A stretch of 64,000 nucleotides of DNA, taken from contig NZ_JASHKN010000002.1 of NCBI RefSeq assembly GCF_030056735.1, positions 682,001-746,000 on the forward strand. The letters are read 5' to 3'. Below the pieces are notes generated by a model that had not been told where the DNA came from, made no database searches, and saw only the letters and a list, made by a program, of their open reading frames with translations. Source of the DNA: Rhodococcus sp. IEGM 1409. Its GTDB lineage: Bacteria > Actinomycetota > Actinomycetes > Mycobacteriales > Mycobacteriaceae. A program made the position numbers and the translations under genes. Position 1 is the first letter of the stretch, and the number at the start of each line of letters is the position of its first letter. Shown here one piece after another: positions 1-8,772 of this stretch.

Positions 1-90
1 GGTCGTCGTCGTCGTCTGCTGAAGTACGTGGCAAAGACTGACGTCGCCCGCTACCGCGCGCTCATCGAGCGCCTCGGCCTGCGTCGCTAG
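1..90 (+). CDS. rpsO: 30S ribosomal protein S15, C-terminal part
   Basis: The window opens inside a reading frame encoding the last 29 residues of ribosomal protein S15, including the typical run of arginines, LLKYVAKTD and the ending ERLGLRR before TAG. S15 binds 16S rRNA in the 30S platform. It is followed at some distance by pnp, and rpsO-pnp is one of the most conserved bacterial gene pairs. The 5' part lies outside the window. The last codons and the stop form one arm and the loop of a hairpin (see 81-104). Confidence 0.95.
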   Translation, partial: GRRRRLLKYVAKTDVARYRALIERLGLRR

Positions 91-104
91 ATTTTTTGCG
101 ACGC
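81..104 (+). other. Hairpin enclosing the rpsO stop codon
   Basis: GCGTCGC (81-87) pairs perfectly with GCGACGC (98-104). The 10-nt loop contains the rpsO TAG and a run of six T. Because the T-run is in the loop rather than after the stem, this is not a canonical intrinsic terminator. It could be an RNA processing or stability element at the end of rpsO. Confidence 0.5.
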
Positions 105-513
105 TGATCGAAAGCAACACGGCACGCTTCGGTTTGCCGAACACTCCGTCAGCCGGCGAAGCCACGCTTATACTGGGCTTCGCTGGCTTTCGGCGTTAGC
201 TGCCGCAAGGCAGTTTCCGCTGTCGGCGCATATGCACAGTTGGTGCAGTGCGTAGTCAGCACACCGTATGCACCAGAGAACGTGGTGTCGGTTGTCGGTA
301 GTGGTTCTCCGGGCCGGGCAAGTGCCCGAAAGCTCCGGCGGACTTCGATCGACGGCCGCCCGAACGTCGTGACGTCCCGAAGCAGAAATCGCTCGCATAG
401 TAGGAGCGTCTGCAATTCAAGAGGGGGACGTCCCTCGGTGCGCAGTTTCCACCAGGAGGGTGGAAACGCCCGCGCGGGTACGGCGAAGACGAGAGGGAAG
501 TGAAGAGAAAAGA
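91..513 (+). promoter_or_regulatory. Structured rpsO-pnp intergenic leader
   Basis: This 423-nt gap has no convincing gene but several perfect hairpins. CTGCC/GGCAG (200-213) is closed by a GCAA tetraloop. TGGTGCA/TGCACCA (241-275) has an inner GTGC/GCAC stem. GGGACGTCCC (425-434) is a palindrome. GTTTCCACC/GGTGGAAAC (445-467) is a 9-bp stem whose 5-nt loop is AGGAG. In other bacteria the pnp leader carries an RNase III-processed hairpin through which PNPase represses itself; a similar role here is an inference. A promoter for pnp is likely within this gap but I could not pick one with confidence. Confidence 0.5.
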
Positions 514-2784
514 ATGACAGACAATTCCGTAGTAGAGGTCGACGAAGGCGTGTTCGAATCCACCGCCGTGATCGACAACGGGTCTTTCGGTACCCGCACC
601 ATCCGTTTCGAGACCGGACGCCTTGCTCAGCAGGCCGCCGGCGCCGTCGTTGCTTACCTGGACGACGAGACCATGCTGCTGTCCGCCACGAGCGCCAGCA
701 AACACCCCAAGGAGCACTTCGACTTCTTCCCCCTGACGGTGGACGTCGAAGAGCGCATGTACGCAGCGGGCCGCATCCCCGGTTCGTTCTTCCGTCGTGA
801 GGGACGCCCCTCCACCGACGCGATCCTGACCTGCCGCCTCATCGACCGGCCGCTGCGCCCGTCGTTCGTCGACGGTCTCCGTAACGAGATCCAGGTCGTC
901 GTCACGGTCATGAGCCTCAACCCGCAGGATCTCTACGACGTCGTGGCTATCAACGCCGCTTCCGCGTCGACGCAGATCGCGGGCCTGCCGTTCTCCGGAC
1001 CCGTCGGTGGCGTGCGTGTTGCACTCATCGTCTCCGACGACAACAAGGCCGGCCAGTGGGTTGCATTCCCGACTGTCGATCAGCTCGAGAACGCCGTGTT
1101 CGACATGGTCGTCGCCGGCCGCGTCGTGTCCGGCAGCGGTGACAATGCCGACGTCGCGATCATGATGGTCGAGGCCGAGGCCACCGACAACGTCATCGCG
1201 AAGATCGCCGACGGCGCTCAGGCACCGACAGAGGCCATCGTCGCCGAGGGCCTCGAGGCCGCCAAGCCGTTCATCGCACGCCTGTGCGCTGCACAGGCAG
1301 CACTGGCATCCAAGGCTGCAAAGCCCACGGGTGACTACCCGGTCTTCCCGGCGTACCAGGACGACGTATTTGCTGCCGTCGAGGCTGCTGCGTCCGAAAA
1401 GCTCAATGCCGCACTGACAATCGCCGGCAAGCAGGAACGCGACGACAAGACCGACGAGGTCAAGGTCGAGGTTCTCGAGCAGGTTGCACCGAACTTCGAA
1501 GGCCGCGAGAAGGAACTGGGAGCAGCGTTCCGCTCGCTCACCAAGAAGCTGGTTCGCCAGCGCATCCTGCGCGATCAGTTCCGCATCGACGGTCGCGGCG
1601 TCACGGACATCCGTTCGCTGTCTGCCGAGGTCGCGATCATCCCGCGCGCACACGGCTCCGCACTTTTCGAGCGCGGCGAGACCCAGATCCTGGGTGTCAC
1701 CACTCTCGACATGGTCAAGATGGCGCAGCAGGTCGACTCGCTCGGTCCCGAAACCAGCAAGCGCTACATGCACCATTACAACTTCCCGCCGTACTCGACC
1801 GGTGAGACGGGCCGCGTCGGTTCGCCGAAGCGTCGCGAAATCGGTCACGGTGCACTCGCCGAGCGCGCTCTCATGCCGGTTCTGCCCAGCGTCGAAGAGT
1901 TCCCGTACGCCATCCGCCAGGTCTCCGAGGCCTTGAGCTCCAACGGTTCAACCTCGATGGGTTCGGTGTGTGCTTCCACGCTCGCACTGCTCAACGCCGG
2001 TGTCCCGCTGCGCGCTCCGGTTGCCGGTATCGCCATGGGTCTGGTTTCCGACCAGGTCGACGGTGAAACCCGTTACGTGGCTCTGACCGACATTCTCGGC
2101 GCCGAAGATGCCTTCGGTGACATGGACTTCAAGGTCGCAGGAACCAAGGACTTCGTCACGGCTCTGCAGCTGGACACGAAGCTCGACGGCATCCCGTCCA
2201 AGGTTCTCGCCGGCGCGCTGTCGCAGGCGAAGGACGCCCGGACCACGATCCTCGAGGTCATGGCCGAGGCCATCGACACCCCGGACGAGATGAGCCCGTT
2301 CGCTCCCCGCGTGACGGCCATCAAGGTCCCCGTCGACAAGATCGGTGAGGTCATCGGCCCCAAGGGCAAGATGATCAACTCCATCACCGAGCAGACCGGT
2401 GCCAGCATCTCCATCGAGGACGACGGCACCGTGTTCGTCGGTGCCACCGATGGACCGTCTGCGCAGGCCGCGATCGACATGATCAACGCCATTGCCAACC
2501 CGCAGCTCCCCAAGGTCGGCGAGCGGTTCCTGGGCACGGTCGTCAAGACCACCGCCTTCGGTGCCTTCGTTTCGCTCCTGCCGGGACGCGACGGACTGGT
2601 GCACATCTCGAAGCTGGGCAGCGGTAAGCGCATTGCCAAGGTCGAAGACGTGGTCAACGTCGGATCCAAGATCCGCGTCGAGATCGCCGACATCGATGCA
2701 CGCGGCAAGATCTCGCTGATCCCGGTCGAAGAGGGCAACGACGAGGCTGCCGCTCCGGCCGCCGACGAGGCTGCTTCCGAGTAG
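514..2784 (+). CDS. pnp: Polyribonucleotide nucleotidyltransferase (PNPase / GpsI)
   Basis: A 756-residue protein of standard PNPase length. It carries two RNase PH-like domains (about residues 10-240 and 350-560) around a helical linker, a KH domain with [11 protein letters not shown] near residue 607, and an S1 domain from about residue 668, then an acidic Ala/Glu-rich tail. It degrades RNA 3' to 5' by phosphorolysis and, in actinobacteria, also adds 3' tails. The ATG at 514 is chosen because the protein then begins MTDNSVV, as in relatives, and follows a purine-rich GAGAGGGAAG stretch. An in-frame GTG at 460 would add 18 basic residues but overlaps the leader hairpin. A strong terminator follows. 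Confidence 0.97.
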   Translation: MTDNSVVEVDEGVFESTAVIDNGSFGTRTIRFETGRLAQQAAGAVVAYLDDETMLLSATSASKHPKEHFDFFPLTVDVEERMYAAGRIPGSFFRREGRPSTDAILTCRLIDRPLRPSFVDGLRNEIQVVVTVMSLNPQDLYDVVAINAASASTQIAGLPFSGPVGGVRVALIVSDDNKAGQWVAFPTVDQLENAVFDMVVAGRVVSGSGDNADVAIMMVEAEATDNVIAKIADGAQAPTEAIVAEGLEAAKPFIARLCAAQAALASKAAKPTGDYPVFPAYQDDVFAAVEAAASEKLNAALTIAGKQERDDKTDEVKVEVLEQVAPNFEGREKELGAAFRSLTKKLVRQRILRDQFRIDGRGVTDIRSLSAEVAIIPRAHGSALFERGETQILGVTTLDMVKMAQQVDSLGPETSKRYMHHYNFPPYSTGETGRVGSPKRREIGHGALAERALMPVLPSVEEFPYAIRQVSEALSSNGSTSMGSVCASTLALLNAGVPLRAPVAGIAMGLVSDQVDGETRYVALTDILGAEDAFGDMDFKVAGTKDFVTALQLDTKLDGIPSKVLAGALSQAKDARTTILEVMAEAIDTPDEMSPFAPRVTAIKVPVDKIGEVIGPKGKMINSITEQTGASISIEDDGTVFVGATDGPSAQAAIDMINAIANPQLPKVGERFLGTVVKTTAFGAFVSLLPGRDGLVHISKLGSGKRIAKVEDVVNVGSKIRVEIADIDARGKISLIPVEEGNDEAAAPAADEAASE

Positions 2785-2801
2785 ATCTCACTTCGTACTC
2801 T

Positions 2802-2839
2802 GATGCGGCCCCGCGCGGATTTCCGTGCGGGGCCGCATC
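2802..2839 (+). terminator. Intrinsic terminator after pnp
   Basis: GATGCGGCCCCGC (2802-2814) pairs perfectly with GCGGGGCCGCATC (2827-2839) around a 12-nt loop, giving a 13-bp GC-rich stem 18 nt after the pnp stop. There is only a weak T tract after it, as is common in actinobacteria. It separates pnp from the M16 peptidase gene. Confidence 0.85.
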
Positions 2840-2912
2840 TGTACTGTCTGTAGACAGCTGATTCACCACTTGCACCGATTCACCACTGCACCGAGGACTG
2901 CTGAACCTTTTC

Positions 2913-4274
2913 ATGGCAAAGACCACTCCCAACACCACGCGCAGCCGCAGCGCTGTGCTGAAATCGCCGATCGATGCGAAGTCTCCTGAATCGGGAGTGC
3001 AGCGCACGGTCCTTCCCGGCGGCCTGCGCGTCGTCACCGAATTCATCCCCGGTGTGCGTTCCGCTTCCGTCGGCGTGTGGGTCGGAGTCGGCTCCCGCGA
3101 CGAGCAGCCGAGTGTGGCCGGTGCCGCGCATTTTCTCGAGCACCTGCTGTTCAAGTCGACGCCGTCACGGACGGCGTTGGACATCGCGCAGGTCATGGAT
3201 GGTGTGGGCGGCGAACTCAATGCATTCACGTCGAAGGAACACACCTGTTTCTATGCGCACGTGATCGACGACGACCTTCCGATGGCGGTGGACCTTGTCG
3301 CCGACGTCGTGCTGCGTGGGCGTTGCAGAACCGCGGACGTCGACGTCGAGCGGCAAGTAGTGCTCGAAGAGATCGCGATGCGCGACGACGATCCGGAAGA
3401 TCTGCTCGGCGACGCGTTCCTGACCGCGTTGTTCGGCGATCATCCTGTCGGTCGTCCGATCATCGGTAGCGTCGAATCGATCGAGTCGATGTCGCGCAAT
3501 CAGTTGCATTCCTTCCATGTTCGGCGTTACACGCCACAGCGGATGGTGCTGGCCGTAGCGGGAAACGTCGACCACAAGCAGGTAGTGACGCTCGCCCGCC
3601 GTGCATTTGCCGGGCATCTCGAGCGTGGGATCAAGCCGGCGCCGCGGCGCGAAGGCACTTTGCGTTTGCGAACGATGCCTGAACTGAGCTTGACCCATCG
3701 CGACAGCGAGCAGGTCCATCTTGCGCTCGGGGTTCGTGCGTTCGGCCGGCACGAGGGCCATCGCTGGGCGCTGTCGGTTCTCAACGCCGCAGTTGGTGGC
3801 GGGCTGAGTTCTCGTCTGTTCCAAGAGATTCGGGAGAAGCGCGGGCTCGCGTACTCCGTCTATTCCGGCGTCGACACCTTCGCGGATACCGGAGCGTTCT
3901 CCGTGTACGCCGGTTGCCAGCCGGAGAACCTCGGGGAGGTCGCCACGGTGATCCGTGAGGTACTCGCGAACGTGGCGAGGGACGGAATCACCGATGCCGA
4001 GATTGCCCGCGCCAAGGGATCGCTGCGCGGCGGATTGGTTCTGGCACTGGAAGATTCAGGCTCACGCATGAACCGTATCGGTCGCAGTGAACTGAACTAC
4101 GGCAACCATCGCAGTGTTGCACAGACGCTCGCGACCATCGACGAAGTCACCTCCGAAGAGGTGCGCGAGGTGGCGCAGGTGCTCTTGACGAGGCCGTTTG
4201 CAGCCGCCGTCGTCGGCCCGTACAAGCGGGTTCGTGATCTTCCCGCGTCGGTGCGTGGGATCGTGGGCAAGTAG
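2913..4274 (+). CDS. pepR: M16 family zinc peptidase (PepR-like)
   Basis: A 453-residue pitrilysin-family metallopeptidase. The inverted zinc motif HFLEH is at about residues 73-77, and the third metal ligand is expected in the downstream ERQVVLEEIAM segment. The GGLSSRLFQEIREKRGLAYSV stretch typical of the C-terminal half is also present. The start is the ATG giving MAKTTPNTT. In mycobacteria the same gene follows gpsI/pnp (pepR), so the neighbourhood supports the name. No signal peptide is visible, so it is probably cytoplasmic, acting on small proteins or peptides; its substrate is unknown. Confidence 0.9.
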   Translation: MAKTTPNTTRSRSAVLKSPIDAKSPESGVQRTVLPGGLRVVTEFIPGVRSASVGVWVGVGSRDEQPSVAGAAHFLEHLLFKSTPSRTALDIAQVMDGVGGELNAFTSKEHTCFYAHVIDDDLPMAVDLVADVVLRGRCRTADVDVERQVVLEEIAMRDDDPEDLLGDAFLTALFGDHPVGRPIIGSVESIESMSRNQLHSFHVRRYTPQRMVLAVAGNVDHKQVVTLARRAFAGHLERGIKPAPRREGTLRLRTMPELSLTHRDSEQVHLALGVRAFGRHEGHRWALSVLNAAVGGGLSSRLFQEIREKRGLAYSVYSGVDTFADTGAFSVYAGCQPENLGEVATVIREVLANVARDGITDAEIARAKGSLRGGLVLALEDSGSRMNRIGRSELNYGNHRSVAQTLATIDEVTSEEVREVAQVLLTRPFAAAVVGPYKRVRDLPASVRGIVGK

Positions 4275-4297
4275 CTCGAACAAATCGAAATCGGGGT

Positions 4298-5416
4298 GTG
4301 CAGTTGAAGATCCGTGGTGCAGTGCTCGAAGAGATCGGCCGGGAGCGTCCCTTTGCCGAGTCGACTCCGATTTCGATTTCGGAACTCGATCTCGAATCCC
4401 CGGGCCCGGGTGAGATCCTCGTCAAGATCGAAGCTGCCGGGCTTTGTCACTCCGACCTCTCCGTGGTCGACGGGAACCGTGTTCGTCCCGTGCCGATGTT
4501 GTTGGGGCACGAGGCGGCCGGTCGGATCGTCGAGCTCGGGGACGGAGTCGATTCGCTCTCGGTTGGCGCCCGCGTCGTGATGACGTTTCTTCCGCGGTGT
4601 GGTGAGTGCGCGGGATGCGCCACTGACGGGCGGATGCCGTGCACGGTGGGCAGCGCCGCCAACAACGACGGCAGTTTGCTCGGCGGCGCGCAACGACTGC
4701 GGCGCGCCGGCGAGAACATCAAACATCATCTCGGCGTTTCGGGTTTCGCGACGCATACGGTGGTCAACGCCAAGTCGGTAGTTGCCGTCGACGACGACAT
4801 CCCGGCCGAGATCGCAGCCGTCCTCGGTTGCGCGGTGTTGACCGGCGGGGGAGCACTGCTCAACGCGGCCAGGCCTCGCCCGGCCGACACGGTGATGGTG
4901 GTCGGCTTGGGCGGAGTCGGGATGGCCGCAATCCTGACGGCGCGCGCACTCGGGGTCGAGAACGTCATCGGCGTCGACGCACTGGAATCGAAGTTGGCCC
5001 AGGCCCTGGAACTCGGCGCGACCGAAGTCTTCACACCGTCCGGGTTGTCCGAGAGTGGCGTCCGTGCAGACATCGTCGTCGAGGCTGCCGGAAATGCTCG
5101 GGCATTCGAGACCGCGGTGGCTGCGACGGCAGCGGGTGGCACGACCGTCACGGTCGGGTTGCCTGCGCCTGACGCGCGCTCGTCGATCTCGCCTCTCGGA
5201 CTGGTCGCCGAAGCGCGGACCATCATCGGCAGCTACCTCGGATCCGCAGTCCCGGCACGCGACGTCCCGATCTACGCGCAGTTGTGGCGGGACGGGAAGC
5301 TACCGGTCGAGAAGCTGATCTCTTCGCGAATCGACTTGGCCGACATCAATTCCGGCATGGACGAACTTGCCGAAGGAAAAGCAATCCGACAGGTCATTAT
5401 TTTCGAATCGGAGTAG
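4298..5416 (+). CDS. Zinc-dependent alcohol dehydrogenase
   Basis: A 372-residue medium-chain dehydrogenase. The catalytic zinc site is visible as GLCHSDLS and GHEAAG. The structural zinc lobe is CGECAGCATDGRMPC, with all four cysteines. The Rossmann glycine motif is GLGGVGMAAI, followed by an acidic residue in VIGVDALE, pointing to NAD rather than NADP. The layout resembles the class III / NDMA-type branch, but substrate cannot be told. Two overlapping GTG codons exist (4296 and 4298); the frame uses 4298. The gene begins 23 nt after pepR in the same direction and may be cotranscribed. Confidence 0.88.
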   Translation: MQLKIRGAVLEEIGRERPFAESTPISISELDLESPGPGEILVKIEAAGLCHSDLSVVDGNRVRPVPMLLGHEAAGRIVELGDGVDSLSVGARVVMTFLPRCGECAGCATDGRMPCTVGSAANNDGSLLGGAQRLRRAGENIKHHLGVSGFATHTVVNAKSVVAVDDDIPAEIAAVLGCAVLTGGGALLNAARPRPADTVMVVGLGGVGMAAILTARALGVENVIGVDALESKLAQALELGATEVFTPSGLSESGVRADIVVEAAGNARAFETAVAATAAGGTTVTVGLPAPDARSSISPLGLVAEARTIIGSYLGSAVPARDVPIYAQLWRDGKLPVEKLISSRIDLADINSGMDELAEGKAIRQVIIFESE

Positions 5417-5597
5417 TAGCACGCTGGCGTTATGCAGCGTTTATGCTCCTGCAACGAGATGAATATCCACGCGAGCCGCCCGGGAAAATCGTTACCTCCT
5501 GTAACGCTCCTCCTGTACTGGACGACTATTCGAATGACGTTGCGTGACGCCCCGGGGGTCGGTCGTACGTTTTCCAAAAGCTGATTGGGGAGAAGAT

Positions 5598-7301
5598 ATG
5601 CCGGTTCGTGGGTTCTTTTCGCGACATCGAATACTGGCGGGTGCAGTAGCGCCCGCAGCGCTCGGCGTGGCCGCACTGGTCGCGGTTGCGGTCGCTGTGG
5701 ACTCTCCGGAGTCACGCACGATCGAGACGCAACTGACGTCGTCGGTCACCGAGTGTCACGACATGGTGAGCATCGCGGTTGCCGGTCGACACGACACGCC
5801 GGACGCTTCGACGGTGAAGATGTTGCTGGGAGCCGACGGGAAGCCCCTTCCGGCCGCCCTGTCCGGTGACTACAAGAGTGAACGCGTCGACCAGGTGATC
5901 AATCCGGCAGGCTCCGTCAACGCGAACAAGCCCGGCTCGTACGCGGCTGTGTACATCGCGTATCCGGCCAACATGGCGTCCTACGAGGACGCCGTCGCTG
6001 CCGGCGCTGCAAACACGCAGTCCGTGATGAGTGCCATCGCGAAGGAATGCCCGAAGACTCAGTTCTCGATCGTCGGATACAGCGAGGGCGCCGATGTGGT
6101 GCGTCGCGTCGCGATGGACATCGGTACGCAGGAGAACAACGAGTTCGGGGTAGACCCGGACAAGGTTGTCGGTGTGGTCATGCTGGCAGATGCAGGCCGT
6201 GAAGCCGGCGAGGGCACGTTCCTCGGTGCCAAGAATCCGTTCACGAACCCGGACAATTTCAATACGAAGTACCAGAACGGTACCTCCGCGACACCCGGCG
6301 AAGGTGTCCTCCCCGACACTGCCGGAGGTTTCGGCAAGCTGAACGGCAAGGTCGCGTCCTTCTGCTCGGACGGTGACTTCACCTGCTCGGCTCCCAGCAA
6401 CATCTCCTTGTTGATCTTGGCCGCAAATGTCGGTCGGCAATTGAACATCGACCAGCTCGAATCGCAGGGTCTGAACCCGGCCACCGGCCAGGACGTCGCG
6501 GTGGTGTTCGGCCAGATCGTCTTCGAGGCGTTCGCGGACATTTCGTCCAATCCCAACTGGATGCAGAGTGACGAGACCTTCCTTCAGGTGATGCTCAAGG
6601 TGTCGGATCCGGGGTACACACCCGGTAAAACGCCCGCGCCGGCACCGGTTGCCGATGGCGAGACCGTCTCTACCGACAAGGTGTCTCCGCTGGCGTATCT
6701 GCCGCAGAAGCTCTTCAAGGAGATCGTCGGTCTGATCGCTACCAATCAGAACACGATTCCCGTGATCTTGAGCGACCCTTACCAGCAGACACTCGCTCCG
6801 GATGTCGGACACCACTTTGATTACTGGCGTGATGCGGATGCGGCCAACGGCAAGCCGTTGACTTCAGCTCAGTACGCAGCAGCCTGGCTCACCTACCTCG
6901 CCCAACAGGCGAAGGAAGGAAAGCCCGTCGACTCTACAGCGAAGCCGACCCCCGAACAGATCACCGCCGCCGTCGATGCTTACATGGCTGACGGCAATGC
7001 GGAAGGCGATGCCGCAGTGGCTGAAGGCACCGGAACCGGTCAGGCACCGGCCGGGACCACTGGCTCCACGGGATCTGCCGGGGCGCCCGCAACCACGTCA
7101 CAGGTGCCTGCGGCAGGATCGGCGTCGGTCACATCGGGAGCGGCAGCCACTCCGACGAGTTCGGCGGCAGTGACGCCGACGTCGACCGTTCCGACCACAC
7201 CGGTAGCGGGGACGGATGCGGCGACGGCGCCCCCGACGACGACAGCGACGTCGACGACCACGACGACGACGACGACGAAGGCGCCGGTTCCGAACCCGTA
7301 A
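5598..7301 (+). CDS. Secreted cutinase-family serine esterase with Thr/Pro-rich tail
   Basis: A 567-residue secreted protein. The ATG at 5598 is preceded by GGGGAGAAG and gives an N-terminus with basic residues and a long hydrophobic Ala/Val stretch (export signal or anchor). The cutinase fold is indicated by the early cysteine and VSIAVAGRHDTPD, and by the nucleophile motif GYSEGAD (Ser about residue 161). Cutinases are usually near 200-230 residues, so the long insert and the last ~100 residues, rich in Thr, Ser, Pro and Ala and ending in a run of Thr, are unusual. The tail resembles actinobacterial cell-wall-spanning linkers. Likely an esterase or lipase acting on cell-envelope or polymer esters; substrate unknown. 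Confidence 0.8.
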   Translation: MPVRGFFSRHRILAGAVAPAALGVAALVAVAVAVDSPESRTIETQLTSSVTECHDMVSIAVAGRHDTPDASTVKMLLGADGKPLPAALSGDYKSERVDQVINPAGSVNANKPGSYAAVYIAYPANMASYEDAVAAGAANTQSVMSAIAKECPKTQFSIVGYSEGADVVRRVAMDIGTQENNEFGVDPDKVVGVVMLADAGREAGEGTFLGAKNPFTNPDNFNTKYQNGTSATPGEGVLPDTAGGFGKLNGKVASFCSDGDFTCSAPSNISLLILAANVGRQLNIDQLESQGLNPATGQDVAVVFGQIVFEAFADISSNPNWMQSDETFLQVMLKVSDPGYTPGKTPAPAPVADGETVSTDKVSPLAYLPQKLFKEIVGLIATNQNTIPVILSDPYQQTLAPDVGHHFDYWRDADAANGKPLTSAQYAAAWLTYLAQQAKEGKPVDSTAKPTPEQITAAVDAYMADGNAEGDAAVAEGTGTGQAPAGTTGSTGSAGAPATTSQVPAAGSASVTSGAAATPTSSAAVTPTSTVPTTPVAGTDAATAPPTTTATSTTTTTTTTKAPVPNP

Positions 7302-7340
7302 TCCTTCTCGCCGGCGTTCGTCACACGAATAGCGCTGCCA

Positions 7341-7382
7341 CAGGCTGCGATCCGCAATTAGTTGCGGATCGCAGCCTGTTTT
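7341..7382 (+). terminator. Intrinsic terminator after the cutinase gene
   Basis: AGGCTGCGATCCGCAA (7342-7357) pairs perfectly with TTGCGGATCGCAGCCT (7362-7377) around a 4-nt loop and is followed by GTTTTC. The 16-bp stem is one of the strongest in the window and isolates the hydrogenase operon from upstream transcription. Confidence 0.9.
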
Positions 7383-7384
7383 CA

Positions 7385-7401
7385 TGTACGGGTTACGTAC
7401 A
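7385..7401. promoter_or_regulatory. Inverted repeat upstream of hypA, candidate operator
   Basis: TGTACG (7385-7390) and CGTACA (7396-7401) form a perfect 6-bp inverted repeat with a 5-nt spacer. It lies immediately after the cutinase terminator and about 60 nt upstream of the first hydrogenase gene. Its position suits a regulator site for the hydrogenase operon. The regulator is not identified. Confidence 0.45.
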
Positions 7402-7461
7402 GCGACCGTTGGTGCTTATCGTGGAAGGGAGGTTTCCGGATCACGAATCGTGGGTTTCACC

Positions 7462-7791
7462 GTGCACGAGCTGTCTATTGCGCAGAGTGTGGTCGAAGCC
7501 GTGTGTGAGCGTGCCGGCGAGCGACGAGTATCGAGCGTGCGGCTGGAAGTGGGACAACTCTGCGCGGTGGTTCCGCACTCCCTGTTGTTCTGCTTCGACG
7601 TCGTCACTGCGGGTACTCACGCCGAAGGTGCCAGCTTGCACATCGATCAGATTGCAACCAGCGCGCGATGCAAAAGCTGCGGCGTGACGTTCTCGCCGCC
7701 CGACATGTTCTTGCTGTGTGAATGCGGCAGTGCTGATGTCGAGGTGCTTGCCGGCCGAGAGTTGCGGATCCTGTCGATGGAAGTGAGCTGA
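7462..7791 (+). CDS. hypA: Hydrogenase nickel-insertion protein HypA
   Basis: 109 residues. HypA delivers nickel to the large-subunit precursor together with HypB. The GTG at 7462 is chosen because HypA proteins begin MHELS, the His-2/Glu-3 pair being the nickel site. Starts further upstream would bury that motif. The zinc site is CKSCG followed by CECG: the second half is Cys-x-Cys rather than the usual Cys-x-x-Cys. First gene of the hydrogenase block; hypB follows after 2 nt. Confidence 0.92.
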   Translation: MHELSIAQSVVEAVCERAGERRVSSVRLEVGQLCAVVPHSLLFCFDVVTAGTHAEGASLHIDQIATSARCKSCGVTFSPPDMFLLCECGSADVEVLAGRELRILSMEVS

Positions 7792-7793
7792 GC

Positions 7794-8609
7794 ATGTGCG
7801 CGACGTGTGGGTGCGGGGACACCACAGGACCTAGGGTGTCGGTAGTCGCAGACGGAGAACACGAGCAGGAACACGGTCATGGGCACGGTCACGAGTATGA
7901 CCATGACCATGACCATGACCATCAGCACGATCACCCTGACCACATTGTGATTCTCGAGCAGCAGGTGCTTGCCAAGAATGACGGCATTGCACTGCACAAT
8001 CGTGTGTGGATGCGGGCGCGTGGAATCACGGCGCTCAACATCATGAGTTCGCCCGGCGCGGGGAAGACGACGTTGCTGGCGCGAACGATCCGGGAACTGG
8101 AACGGCAACGACCTGTCGCAGTGATCGAAGGTGACCAGGAAACCCGGCTCGACGCCGAGCGGATTCGCGAGACGGGTGCGTCGGTGGTCCAGGTGAACAC
8201 GGGTGCCGGATGTCACCTCGACGCGGAGATGATCGACCGCGCACTACACGCCCTGGATCCCGCAGCCGAGTCGCTGCTTCTGATCGAAAACGTCGGAAAC
8301 CTGGTGTGCCCCGCGCTCTTCGACCTGGGCGAGGAAGGTAAGGTTGTCCTAATTTCGACGCCGGAGGGGGATGACAAGCCGAAAAAGTACCCGCACATCT
8401 TTGCCGTCGCGGACCTGGTGGTGATCAACAAGATCGACTTGCTCCCGTACGTCGAGTTCGACGTCGATGCCTGCGTCGCGCAGGCGAAAATTCTCAATCC
8501 TGCTGTGCGCGTAGTTGTTTTGTCTGCTACGACAGGTGAGGGCATGGACGAGTGGTATGAGTGGATCGGTAGTCATTCGGCGATTTCTCCGGTGGCCGTT
8601 GACAACTGA
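7794..8609 (+). CDS. hypB: Hydrogenase nickel incorporation GTPase HypB
   Basis: 271 residues. The N-terminus MCATCGCG carries the Cys-x-x-Cys-x-Cys high-affinity nickel site, followed by a His-rich segment (about residues 22-50) with Asp-His repeats that can store nickel. The P-loop SSPGAGKT is at 85-92, the metal-site Cys-His in TGAGCHLD follows, and NKIDLL is the G4 motif. HypB uses GTP hydrolysis to load nickel through HypA. The Asp-His stretch is encoded by a perfect hexanucleotide repeat (see 7899-7922). Confidence 0.95.
   Translation: MCATCGCGDTTGPRVSVVADGEHEQEHGHGHGHEYDHDHDHDHQHDHPDHIVILEQQVLAKNDGIALHNRVWMRARGITALNIMSSPGAGKTTLLARTIRELERQRPVAVIEGDQETRLDAERIRETGASVVQVNTGAGCHLDAEMIDRALHALDPAAESLLLIENVGNLVCPALFDLGEEGKVVLISTPEGDDKPKKYPHIFAVADLVVINKIDLLPYVEFDVDACVAQAKILNPAVRVVVLSATTGEGMDEWYEWIGSHSAISPVAVDN
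7899..7922 (+). repeat. GACCAT hexanucleotide repeat (4 copies) in hypB
   Basis: Four exact tandem copies of GACCAT encode alternating Asp and His in the nickel-storage region of HypB. Since the unit is two codons, slippage would change the length of the His-rich tail without breaking the frame. Confidence 0.9.
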
Positions 8610-8627
8610 TCTGCTCGGGTAGTTAAT
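8599..8627 (+). promoter_or_regulatory. Candidate promoter for the hydrogenase structural genes
   Basis: TTGACA (8599-8604) is separated by 17 nt from GTTAAT (8622-8627), a full -35 consensus with a 4/6 -10. It overlaps the last codons of hypB, about 145 nt before the hydrogenase small-subunit start. The hypB-small subunit gap (164 nt) is the longest inside this operon, which supports an internal promoter here. Confidence 0.5.
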
Positions 8628-8772
8628 GAAATGAGTGGGTGCCACGCAAGTGGGCCGAGGTTCGACTCCGGTGGCGTCGGCGTTTCGGTGCCGCGGCAAT
8701 TCGAAGCCTTTGCGTTTCGGGGCAGAGCGGCGCTGGGAGTCAGGCGCAAGTGCACCCGTGAAAGCTGCTGAC

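Noticed and set aside
460..513. Earlier GTG start for pnp
   Set aside because: It abuts AGGAGG with no spacing, lies in a perfect hairpin and would add an arginine-rich stretch not seen in PNPases.
256..1848. 530-codon open frame on the minus strand
   Set aside because: It is antisense to pnp and reflects GC-rich third-position bias; no family features and no ribosome site.
7250..7280. ACG/CGA trinucleotide run taken as a possible repeat element
   Set aside because: It encodes the Thr-rich tail of the cutinase-like protein and is ordinary low-complexity coding sequence.
8635..8700. tRNA-like pieces (GGTAGTTAAT and GGTTCGACTCC) before the hydrogenase small subunit gene
   Set aside because: The T-arm stem does not pair beyond two base pairs and no acceptor or anticodon stem can be drawn.
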